NCBI GenBank assembly: GCA_017503015.1
Contig: JAFVTX010000034.1
Location: forward strand, 1-64,000
Direction of reading: 5' to 3'
DNA length: 64,000 nucleotides
Source: Fibrobacter sp.
Lineage (GTDB): Bacteria; Fibrobacterota; Fibrobacteria; Fibrobacterales; Fibrobacteraceae
The position numbers and the translations under genes are program-made. This document shows positions 26,646 to 33,509 of this stretch, piece after piece; position 1 is the first letter of the stretch; each line of letters opens with the position of its first letter. The notes beneath the pieces were generated by a model. That model searched no databases. It had not been told where the DNA came from and saw only the letters and a program-made list of their open reading frames with translations.

Positions 26646-28232
26646 ATGAGCAAGTTTTTCAGTCTTATTTCAGCAATCCTGCTGTTCGTCTCCCTAGCAG
26701 CGGCAGATACCACCGCAGTGGCTACCGATTCCGCCAAGACCAGCTCCACAGACACTGTGGTTCTTGATACCGACAAGGCCAATGTCCCCAGCATCCAGGA
26801 ACTCAAGAAGAAACACGCCGTATGGATCAAGCTGGAAGGCGACGTGGAGCCTTCCATGTACGATTTCTGCGCCAGGGCCATCGACGACGCCCTCAAGGAA
26901 AAGCCGGACTACATCGTCTTTGAAATCAACACCTTCGGAGGCCGCCTGGATGCCGCCTTCGACCTGGTGGACACCATCATGGCAGTCAAGGGTCCCGAAA
27001 CCATCGCCCTGGTGAAAAAGAAGGCCATCAGCGCAGGTAGCCTCATCGCCCTCGCCTGCAAAAAACTCTACATGCTTGAAGCCACCACCATCGGGGACTG
27101 CGCCCCCATTGTGCAAGGCGGCGACGGCACACCGCAAATCGTTGGCGAAAAGATCCAGTCGCCCCTGCGGGCAAAATTCAGGAACCTGGCCCAGCGCAAC
27201 GGCTACCCGGAACTCTTGAGTTCCGCCTTCGTGACGCCGGAACTAGAAGTGCTCGAGCTCACCGCCAAGCTGGACAAGGGCAAAAAGACGGAACGGGATA
27301 CCACCCTCATTATCGAAGGGCAGAAGTACGCCGTGCTGGATAGTGCAAGCAAGGCCTTCTGGGGCGCTCCCAAGATTCTCGTAAAAGAGGGCGAGCTCTT
27401 GACCATGACCGACCAGGAAGCCCTGGAACTGGGATTTTCCAAGGGGACTTTCAAGGACCGTAACGAATTTGAGACGAGCCTTGCCATCGAAAGCCGTAGC
27501 GAAGTAGAAACCACTCTCGGCGAAGACATCGCCTCGGCCATCGCGGCCATTGCGGGAATTCTCCTGATTCTCGGGTTCGGCGCCCTTTACATCGAATTCA
27601 AGACCCCCGGTTTCGGGCTTTTCGGAATCATCGGGCTTATCCTTATCGGCATCGTGTTCCTGGGGCAGTTCGCGCCGCAACTGGACGGCTACATTCCGGC
27701 CATACTTCTTGTGGCCGGCGTGGTGCTGTTCCTGGTAGAAATTTTCGTGATGCCGGGGACGTTCCTGTTCGGCATAGGCGGTATCATCTGCATGATTCTG
27801 GCTCTTGCGTTGAGCTTTTCGCCGGAGGAAATTCCGGAGTTCGTCCCCGAGACCGTAGAGACCACCTTCGACGCCACCCCCTGGCTATTCGGGCTGTTCT
27901 ATATGCTAGCCTGTGCGGCTATTGCGCTGGTGTTCCCCATCGCCGCAAGCAAGTACCTGATACCGCTCTTGCCCGAAGGCTGGACCCCCATGCTCAAGAC
28001 GGACCTGGAAACCGCCGCCTCCCCCACTGAAGCCGTGCAGGAAATTGCCGTAGGTGCCATTGGCGAAGCCAAGACGTTCTTACGCCCCGTAGGTCAGGCC
28101 AGCTTTACCATGCCCGACGGCAGCACCAAGCTCTTTGACGTTCAGACCCACGGCGAAATCATCGAGGCCGGCACAAAAGTAAAGGTGGAATCCGTGCAAG
28201 AAGGGCATATTTGGGTGGTGCTGGACAATTAA
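26646..28232 (+). CDS. nfeD: NfeD-family membrane serine protease (long form, ClpP-like domain)
   Basis: 528 residues from the ATG at 26646, where a signal peptide begins (MSKFFSLISAILLFVSLAAA). The periplasmic ClpP-class protease domain (about 50-260) has FEINTFGGRLDAA and AISAGSLIALACKKLYM with the catalytic Ser. Four hydrophobic helices (about 300-440) follow, then a C-terminal OB-fold NfeD domain (about 455-528, AVGAIGEAKTFLRPVGQASF). Long NfeD proteins work with flotillin-like SPFH proteins in membrane microdomains; here floA follows after 57 nt. The upstream in-frame extension to 26544 contains no signal and is rejected. Confidence 0.88.
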   Translation: MSKFFSLISAILLFVSLAAADTTAVATDSAKTSSTDTVVLDTDKANVPSIQELKKKHAVWIKLEGDVEPSMYDFCARAIDDALKEKPDYIVFEINTFGGRLDAAFDLVDTIMAVKGPETIALVKKKAISAGSLIALACKKLYMLEATTIGDCAPIVQGGDGTPQIVGEKIQSPLRAKFRNLAQRNGYPELLSSAFVTPELEVLELTAKLDKGKKTERDTTLIIEGQKYAVLDSASKAFWGAPKILVKEGELLTMTDQEALELGFSKGTFKDRNEFETSLAIESRSEVETTLGEDIASAIAAIAGILLILGFGALYIEFKTPGFGLFGIIGLILIGIVFLGQFAPQLDGYIPAILLVAGVVLFLVEIFVMPGTFLFGIGGIICMILALALSFSPEEIPEFVPETVETTFDATPWLFGLFYMLACAAIALVFPIAASKYLIPLLPEGWTPMLKTDLETAASPTEAVQEIAVGAIGEAKTFLRPVGQASFTMPDGSTKLFDVQTHGEIIEAGTKVKVESVQEGHIWVVLDN

Positions 28233-28289
28233 GATTTCGGCATTCGATATACTGAATTAAATTTTGAAATAAAATACCGGAGAAAAACA

Positions 28290-29261
28290 ATGGAAACTCT
28301 CTTAATCATCGGAATCATCATCGCGGCCATTGCCGTTATCATTCTTCTCGCCTTTATCGGCAAGTTCTTCAGCCTCTGGCTCCAGGCCTTGTTTTCCAAG
28401 GCGAACGTAAGCATTTTCCAGCTCATCGGTATGCGGCTCCGTAAGGTGCCACCCCAGGTGATTGTGGAAGCCCGAATCCTCAGCTGCAAGGCGGGCCTTC
28501 CCGTCGATACGAACCTGCTGGAAGCCCACTACCTTAGCCGCGGTAACGTGCTCCGCGTGATTCAGGCCCTCATTGCCGCCAACAAGGCGAACATCAAGCT
28601 GGACTTCAAGGAAGCCGCAGCCATCGACCTTGCTGGCCGTAACGTGCTGGAAGCCGTGCAGATGTCCGTGAACCCGAAGGTCATCACGACCCCGAAGGTT
28701 TCCGCAGTGGCTCTCGACGGTATCCAGCTGCATGCCATTACCCGTATTACCGTGCGCGCCAGCATCCAGAAGCTGGTGGGTGGCGCAGGCGAAGAGACGG
28801 TTATCGCCCGCGTCGGCGAAGGCATCGTGTCTTCCATCGGTTCTGCAATAAGCCACAAGGAAGTGCTGGAAAATCCGAACATGATTTCTAAGAAGGTGCT
28901 TGCCTCCGGTCTCGACGCCGGAACCGCTTTCGAAATTCTTTCCATCGACATCGCCGACGTGGACGTGGGCCAGAACATCGGAGCCATCCTGGAAACCGAC
29001 CGTGCCGAGGCAGACAAGAAGATTGCCCAGGCCAAGGCCGAAGAACGCCGCGCCATGGCATACGCCGCCGAACAGGAAATGAAGGCGAAGGTTATGGAAA
29101 TGAAGGCGAAACTGGTGGAAGCCGAAGCCCAAATCCCCATGGCCATGGCAACCGCACTCCGCGATGGCAAGCTGGGCGTGATGGACTACTACAACCTCAA
29201 GAATATCGAAGCCGACACCCAGATGAGGAAGGAAATAGGGGCTGCTCCGGAGACTAAGTAG
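28290..29261 (+). CDS. floA: Flotillin-like protein FloA
   Basis: 323 residues, full-length FloA (YqfA). An N-terminal hydrophobic hairpin (about 4-34) inserts in the membrane. The conserved [20 protein letters not shown] and [20 protein letters not shown] follow, then an SPFH core (VTARITVRA-like [20 protein letters not shown]), and a C-terminal coiled coil rich in A/E/K ([20 protein letters not shown]). It scaffolds ordered membrane domains. A GGAG ribosome site precedes the ATG. Its gene partner nfeD is immediately upstream, the arrangement known in many bacteria. Confidence 0.93.
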   Translation: METLLIIGIIIAAIAVIILLAFIGKFFSLWLQALFSKANVSIFQLIGMRLRKVPPQVIVEARILSCKAGLPVDTNLLEAHYLSRGNVLRVIQALIAANKANIKLDFKEAAAIDLAGRNVLEAVQMSVNPKVITTPKVSAVALDGIQLHAITRITVRASIQKLVGGAGEETVIARVGEGIVSSIGSAISHKEVLENPNMISKKVLASGLDAGTAFEILSIDIADVDVGQNIGAILETDRAEADKKIAQAKAEERRAMAYAAEQEMKAKVMEMKAKLVEAEAQIPMAMATALRDGKLGVMDYYNLKNIEADTQMRKEIGAAPETK

Positions 29262-29264
29262 CAA

Positions 29265-30113
29265 ATGGAAGGACTACTCATCCTCATAGGCATCTGGCTT
29301 CTGGATGTCGTCATCAAGAAGGTTGCAGCCAGCAGAAACAAGCGGCAACAGCAGCCGACCCAGTACCAGCCGGAAGATGACGACAGCTACGAGTCCCAAG
29401 ACGAAACGCAGGAGCAGCGCCCCCCGCGTTCCCTGCAGGATTTGATCCGGCAGTTCGAAGACGCCCAGAGGCAGGCGACCCAAGGCAATATCGAGCCGCC
29501 TACACCGCCTGTGGAGAAATCAAGTTCTGATAAACGGCTTGCACTTCGAGAAAAAATCAGACAGGCAAAAGAGTTTAACATCAAAGATATTGCCGAAATC
29601 ATCATAGAAGAGGATTGCATAGACGCCGAATTCATCAAGGAAATCTTCCAATATGACACAGACATTGTATTTAAAGACGAAGAAAAGATTCTGCAATGGC
29701 TTCAGGAGCACCGCATCATCGGTCGCGAAATGGACGGTCAATACGATGTACTGGTCCATGACATCGAAGAACTGGACAACTTGCTCAACCGAGAACAACG
29801 CACCGCCCAGGAACAGGAAGACGCCCGAAAGAACGAAATCGATGCCGCACAAGAAGATGCCCGTCGTCAGGAACTTGAACGCCAGCAGAAACTGAACGCC
29901 CTTGAAGAACGGGCCAAGTCCGCCCGGGAATCTGCCGCTGCGTTTACAAGCGAAGGTTATGCGGACTCCACAGGCGACAGCGAAACCGCCCAAATGCTCC
30001 GCAAGCCCGCCGTATCCACAAGGAACATCGCCGATGTGCGCAAGGGATTCATCTGGGCAAAAGTCCTGGACGAACCCCGCTTCAAGCGCCGCTGGAGCGC
30101 ACAGTACAGGTGA
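29265..30113 (+). CDS. Single-pass membrane coiled-coil protein of unknown function, third gene of the nfeD-floA operon
   Basis: 282 residues starting 3 nt after floA, so certainly co-transcribed. One N-terminal transmembrane helix (about 3-20) leads into a Gln/Pro/acidic linker (about 28-90). A small helical domain is next (about 95-165: IKDIAEIIIEEDCIDAEFIK, then LQWLQEHRIIGREMDGQYDV, with a winged-helix-like look). A coiled coil follows (about 170-225, many Q/E/R), then a C-terminal motif RKGFIWAKVLDEPRFKRRW. I recognise no family. Position suggests an accessory of the flotillin microdomain. Confidence 0.6.
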   Translation: MEGLLILIGIWLLDVVIKKVAASRNKRQQQPTQYQPEDDDSYESQDETQEQRPPRSLQDLIRQFEDAQRQATQGNIEPPTPPVEKSSSDKRLALREKIRQAKEFNIKDIAEIIIEEDCIDAEFIKEIFQYDTDIVFKDEEKILQWLQEHRIIGREMDGQYDVLVHDIEELDNLLNREQRTAQEQEDARKNEIDAAQEDARRQELERQQKLNALEERAKSARESAAAFTSEGYADSTGDSETAQMLRKPAVSTRNIADVRKGFIWAKVLDEPRFKRRWSAQYR

Positions 30114-30168
30114 CCGCTCGCGCTAAATTCAGGAGCTGCTTCTCCGGCAGGCCCTCGCTCTCGCAACC

Positions 30169-30196
30169 GCCCTCGATTAATATCGAGGGCTTTGTT
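30169..30196 (+). terminator. Intrinsic terminator of the nfeD-floA operon
   Basis: GCCCTCGAT-TAAT-ATCGAGGGC is a perfect 9-bp stem followed by TTTGTT. It lies 55 nt after the last gene of the operon. Confidence 0.75.
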
Positions 30197-30228
30197 GCTC
30201 ACAGGTAACCGTTCGCGCCAAAAACATC

Positions 30229-30264
30229 AAAAGCCGCACCCCTGTTGGCACGGCTTTTTTTTTT
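30229..30264. terminator. Second, probably bidirectional, intrinsic terminator
   Basis: AAAAGCCG (30229-30236) pairs with CGGCTTTT (30251-30258). A run of ten T follows on the plus strand, and TTTT within the stem's own arm follows on the minus strand, so it can serve the convergent FISUMP gene as well. Confidence 0.75.
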
Positions 30265-30279
30265 GCACATCCTTCGTCT

Positions 30280-30297
30280 TTCCCGCGCAGGCGGGAA
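30280..30297. repeat. Short extragenic palindrome
   Basis: TTCCCGC-GCAG-GCGGGAA, of the common 'tttcccgcgcaggcgggaat' kind, lying 8 nt from the stop of the FISUMP gene. Only one copy is seen in this window. Confidence 0.5.
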
Positions 30298-30304
30298 TCC
30301 TTAA

Positions 30305-31318
30305 CTACCGCATGTCCGCAACGCAGCGCACGTACAGTCCCTTGCGGACACTCTCGTCGGTGCGGTTGATGCTCCGGGCCTCGCGCCTAAATTCCCAGGA
30401 ACGGCCCGTATTGCGCTTAATAGAGGTTGCAGACCAGTAGTGGCCGGTATTGGTCCCGTCGCAATACTGGTCCCAATCCTTGCATCCGCCTACACCCATG
30501 CTGTTCCAGTCCCACTGGGAGCGTTCCTTCTGGAAATCCCGCCACTCGCCGTCGTCGGGCAGGTGCCAGCCCTTGGGGCAGGCCTTCTTGGCTTCGCTGT
30601 GGGTATAGAACCGTCCGTATTTCTTGCACAGTTCCATATCTTCTAGCAGGCACTGGGTCTTGGCGTCCGTCAGCCCGTAGCGGATGTTCTGCACCATCCA
30701 GATCTTGTCGCCCACGATTTTCACCTTGTACTGTCTTTCGTCGCGGGTATCCGTCATGAGCATGTCATCTTTGGAGATGTTCTTTTCGGCAAGCAGGTCC
30801 CGTTCTGTTACACAACGCACGGCCACCACGGATTCCTTGGGCAGGTTCACCTTCTGGAAACTTCCGCGTTTCAGGTCCAGCATCAGCGCCTGTATGCCCG
30901 ACTTTCCGGCATCCCCCGCTATGGCGAAGTAGGCCGCATCTTTCCCCTGGACCTTCGGGTTCTTCTTGGACATGTCGTAATAGCCACGGGTATTTCCTGC
31001 AAAAGCCTTGGCATTCTGTTTTTTACGGGGCCCCATGAACTTGTCTTCGGCAAGGTCATTCCATTCCTTCAAATCTGGGAGATGAGTTCCTGCGGGGCAA
31101 AGCCCGGACCAGGATTCCTTCTTGTAGAAACTGACCTTCGCCCGGTCCTTAAAATCGGGCTTACCGTCTAAAGAAACATTGCTCGTAAACCAGTTGAGCT
31201 TTCCGGAGGGCATCATCTTGTAGGTGCGTCCATCGCGGCTGTCCTTGACCGAAGTGGCACAGGCAAAAGCAACAGAAAAAGCCACTAAAACGGAAAGGCG
31301 AACCCAAATTCTCATCAT
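30305..31318 (-). CDS. FISUMP-domain lipoprotein
   Basis: 337 residues with a lipoprotein-like signal (SVLVAFSVAFAC). The body holds two FISUMP-type units. The first runs 'VKDSRDGRTYKMMPSGKLNW ... GLCPAGTHLPDLKEWNDLA'; the second 'DTRDERQYKVKIVGDKIWMV ... KACPKGWHLPDDGEWRDFQK ... GHYWSATS ... VRCVADMR'. The first W-x-x-x-N-(L/V) and CP.G.HLP..EW patterns define the Fibrobacter major paralogous domain. This family is greatly expanded on the Fibrobacter surface, with unproven function, perhaps substrate or cell contact. GAGG lies 8 nt before the ATG at 31318; a GTG at 31336 is an unlikely alternative. Confidence 0.85.
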   Translation of the reverse strand: MMRIWVRLSVLVAFSVAFACATSVKDSRDGRTYKMMPSGKLNWFTSNVSLDGKPDFKDRAKVSFYKKESWSGLCPAGTHLPDLKEWNDLAEDKFMGPRKKQNAKAFAGNTRGYYDMSKKNPKVQGKDAAYFAIAGDAGKSGIQALMLDLKRGSFQKVNLPKESVVAVRCVTERDLLAEKNISKDDMLMTDTRDERQYKVKIVGDKIWMVQNIRYGLTDAKTQCLLEDMELCKKYGRFYTHSEAKKACPKGWHLPDDGEWRDFQKERSQWDWNSMGVGGCKDWDQYCDGTNTGHYWSATSIKRNTGRSWEFRREARSINRTDESVRKGLYVRCVADMR

Positions 31319-31383
31319 AAACAACCTCAATTCCACCTACAAATATATATCCCAAATTAAAAAACGAAACTTACAATAAAATG

Positions 31384-32226
31384 TTATATGCGGATTGTAA
31401 GGCCTGCCGCCCCAGGGTACACCCAAAGGGAGAACCTTTCGTCCCGTTTTTTATGGATTTCGATTACCGCAAGACTCACGCCCGTACCCACCAGGGCCCC
31501 CACCACCACGTCCGTGGGGTAGTGCTTGCCTGCCGCTATCCGCAAAACTCCTTCCAGGGCCGCTGCCGATAGCGCCCCCGCCCACACCACACCCCTAAAA
31601 GGCGACTGGGGGTACATTTCGCTGAACCACTCCCCGGTAAACACCGCCACCGTAAAGGCAGCCGAAGCGTGGCCGCTATAAAAACTCCCGTAGGCCTCGG
31701 CATCTGCCTTTTCGGCCCGCTCCACCGACTTGCGGCTGCCGGAGCCGTAACCGTCCTTGGCATAGACATAGGGCCTGGGCCAGAATTCCATGGAACGGAC
31801 CATCAGGTTTATACCCGACTGGAGGGCAAGGGCCTGGGCAAACATCAGGGTAAAACCGGCTGCATCGAGCCCGGAGGCATCCCCCACTCCATAAGAATAA
31901 CCCGCGAGAGCCAGCGGCGCCACCCCCAAAGCAGCCGCCCACTTGCTTGCCTTGTCTGCAGATTCGCTGTACCGCCCCGCCAGGGGTCTGTCCCAGGGTA
32001 GCAGCTCCGAAACCGAACGGTAATCCCCAGGTTCGGGCTTTTCCATCTGGGTGTAGCGGTAGTTGCCGAAAAAGGCCGTGAACGCCGACAAGAATGTGAC
32101 CGGCATGTCCTTGGACCAAGAAACATCGTAGTGGGCCACTTCCGGCGCAGGCGTTCCCGCCGCCCACACCATCAAGGGCAAGGCCGCCAGACACAAAAAA
32201 AACTTTTTCCACCGCAAAGCGTTCAC
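31384..32226 (-). CDS. PAP2-superfamily membrane phosphatase
   Basis: 280 residues with a signal peptide (LCLAALPLMVWAAG). PAP2 motifs are visible late in the protein: YGSFYSGHASAAF (motif II, usually PSGH) and LRIAAGKHYPTDVVVGALVG (motif III with the catalytic His and Asp). Such enzymes dephosphorylate undecaprenyl pyrophosphate, phosphatidic acid or lipid A. The first motif (KX6RP) is weak (WPRPYVYAKDG). It is transcribed alone, divergently from the ArsR-methyltransferase gene; the start codons are 30 nt apart. Confidence 0.8.
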   Translation of the reverse strand: MNALRWKKFFLCLAALPLMVWAAGTPAPEVAHYDVSWSKDMPVTFLSAFTAFFGNYRYTQMEKPEPGDYRSVSELLPWDRPLAGRYSESADKASKWAAALGVAPLALAGYSYGVGDASGLDAAGFTLMFAQALALQSGINLMVRSMEFWPRPYVYAKDGYGSGSRKSVERAEKADAEAYGSFYSGHASAAFTVAVFTGEWFSEMYPQSPFRGVVWAGALSAAALEGVLRIAAGKHYPTDVVVGALVGTGVSLAVIEIHKKRDERFSLWVYPGAAGLTIRI

Positions 32227-32250
32227 ACCCCCAAACTAAAAAATTATATT
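32222..32250 (+). promoter_or_regulatory. Leaderless-type promoter of the ArsR-methyltransferase gene
   Basis: TTCACA (32222-32227) and TATATT (32245-32250) are 17 nt apart, a near-consensus pair. The ATG at 32257 is only 6 nt further on, so transcription should begin at or next to the start codon. GGAGGT touches the ATG directly and is too close to work as a Shine-Dalgarno. Confidence 0.6.
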
Positions 32251-32256
32251 GGAGGT

Positions 32257-33204
32257 ATGCCGAGCAAGAACATTACCCGCGAGCCCATTACGCCCTCCAT
32301 CGAGCTATTCAACGCCATTTCCGACGAGATGCGCCTGAAAATCCTGATGCTCCTGGACCAGGCCGAATTTACCGTCAACGAAATCAAGGATATCCTGGAT
32401 ATCCACCAGAGCAACGCCAGCCGACACCTCTCCAAGCTTTCGGCCTGCAAACTCCTGAAAGACCGCCGCGACGGCATCAAGGCCTACTACGGACTCAGCG
32501 AAGAGCTTTTGCTTTCAAGCCGTGTCCTTTCGGTCATCCGGGAGGCCTACGAAGACCTGCAAGACAAGGACATCATCCAATGCCGCGCCGAGCAGGTGCT
32601 GCAAGACCGCACCGACAAGACCAAGGGCCAGATCCACAAGCTGGACCAGGCCGGCGGAAGCCTCAAGGCCCAAATCAGCCTGTTCAGCAAGCTCATGATG
32701 CCCTTCGAAAAGGCGGTAGATATCGGCTGCGGCGAAGGGGGCGACCTTTCGCTGATGCTTGCGAACCGCTGCCAGAACGTCTTCTCCCTGGATTATGACC
32801 CCAAGGTCATCAGCGGGCTCCAGAGAATCCTCAAGAAAAAGGGCATCGCAAATGTCACCCCGAAGGTGGCGGACATGCTCTCTACCGGGCTTCCGGACAA
32901 TTTTGCCGACCTGGTACTCATGAGCCAGGTGCTCCACCACGCCCAGGACCCGCGCCTCGCCCTCAAGGAGGCCATCCGTATTCTGAAACCGGGCGGAACA
33001 CTCGCCCTCCTGGACCTGGCTCAGCACAAAGAAGAATCCTTCCGTGAAACCCACGGTCACATCTGGCTTGGTTTCGACCGCGCCCAGCTGGAATTTTTCG
33101 TGAAGGAATTCAACTGCAAGATTGTCGAAAGCGAAATCATCCCCAGCGAGAACCAGGTAGACAAGAAACTCCCCGTCATCTGCATGATTTTGACCAAAGA
33201 GTAG
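32257..33204 (+). CDS. ArsR-family regulator fused to a SAM-dependent methyltransferase
   Basis: 315 residues. The N-terminal winged helix (about 10-90: LFNAISDEMRLKILMLLDQA, FTVNEIKDILDIHQSNASRH) is an ArsR-type DNA-binding domain. The C-terminal class I methyltransferase (about 145-300) has motif I AVDIGCGEGGDLSLML, then FADLVLMSQVLHHAQDP and LKPGGTLALLDLAQH, close to the UbiE/Methyltransf_11 group. ArsR-methyltransferase fusions occur next to methionine or metalloid genes in many bacteria, but no such neighbour is seen here. The substrate is unknown. The start is fixed by the adjacent promoter. An upstream extension to 32131 would be antisense to the PAP2 start. Confidence 0.85.
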   Translation: MPSKNITREPITPSIELFNAISDEMRLKILMLLDQAEFTVNEIKDILDIHQSNASRHLSKLSACKLLKDRRDGIKAYYGLSEELLLSSRVLSVIREAYEDLQDKDIIQCRAEQVLQDRTDKTKGQIHKLDQAGGSLKAQISLFSKLMMPFEKAVDIGCGEGGDLSLMLANRCQNVFSLDYDPKVISGLQRILKKKGIANVTPKVADMLSTGLPDNFADLVLMSQVLHHAQDPRLALKEAIRILKPGGTLALLDLAQHKEESFRETHGHIWLGFDRAQLEFFVKEFNCKIVESEIIPSENQVDKKLPVICMILTKE

Positions 33205-33310
33205 CGGGGTTCGAGGCTCAAGGCTCAGGCATACGTGGAAAAAAATTTATCCAGCCTATTGCTTTTTTGAAAAAAAACAGGTAGATTTAGAATAACGAAA
33301 GGAGAGACCC

Positions 33311-33421
33311 ATGGGAAAGGTTTTCAAAATTCTGGTGATTGTCGCCGTCTGCCTGATTTCGGCCCTCGGGATCTACGGCATCGTGCGGACCGCCCGCCTC
33401 GATGAGAACACGGCGGACTAG
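33311..33421 (+). CDS. 36-residue single-pass membrane peptide
   Basis: A short gene, MGKVFKILVIVAVCLISALG then IYGIVRTARLDENTAD, preceded by AAGGAGA at ideal spacing and followed by a clear hairpin terminator (33447-33470). One transmembrane helix occupies residues 4-26, with a short polar C-terminus. Codon use matches neighbours. It has its own transcription unit between the methyltransferase and YfhO genes. Function is unknown; small membrane proteins of this size often modulate a larger membrane complex. Confidence 0.6.
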   Translation: MGKVFKILVIVAVCLISALGIYGIVRTARLDENTAD

Positions 33422-33446
33422 CCATCTGCAATTTTTTTGAAGTGTA

Positions 33447-33470
33447 GCCGGGACATACGCCCGGCCTTTT
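33447..33470 (+). terminator. Intrinsic terminator of the small membrane-peptide gene
   Basis: GCCGGG (33447-33452) pairs with CCCGGC (33460-33465), followed by CTTTTG. Confidence 0.6.
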
Positions 33471-33496
33471 GTGCATTCCGCCCGCAAGCGCTTTGC

Positions 33497-33502
33497 TATA
33501 TT
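33497..33502 (+). promoter_or_regulatory. Putative -10 hexamer of a leaderless promoter for the YfhO-type gene
   Basis: TATATT, 7 nt before the ATG at 33510; no Shine-Dalgarno between. Confidence 0.5.
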
Positions 33503-33509
33503 GTCCAAC

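Noticed and set aside
33205-33235. A further stop-anchored heptad tract after the methyltransferase gene
   Set aside because: Only about two 7-nt units are present and they carry no stop triplet on the gene's strand, so it is not counted with the clear cases.
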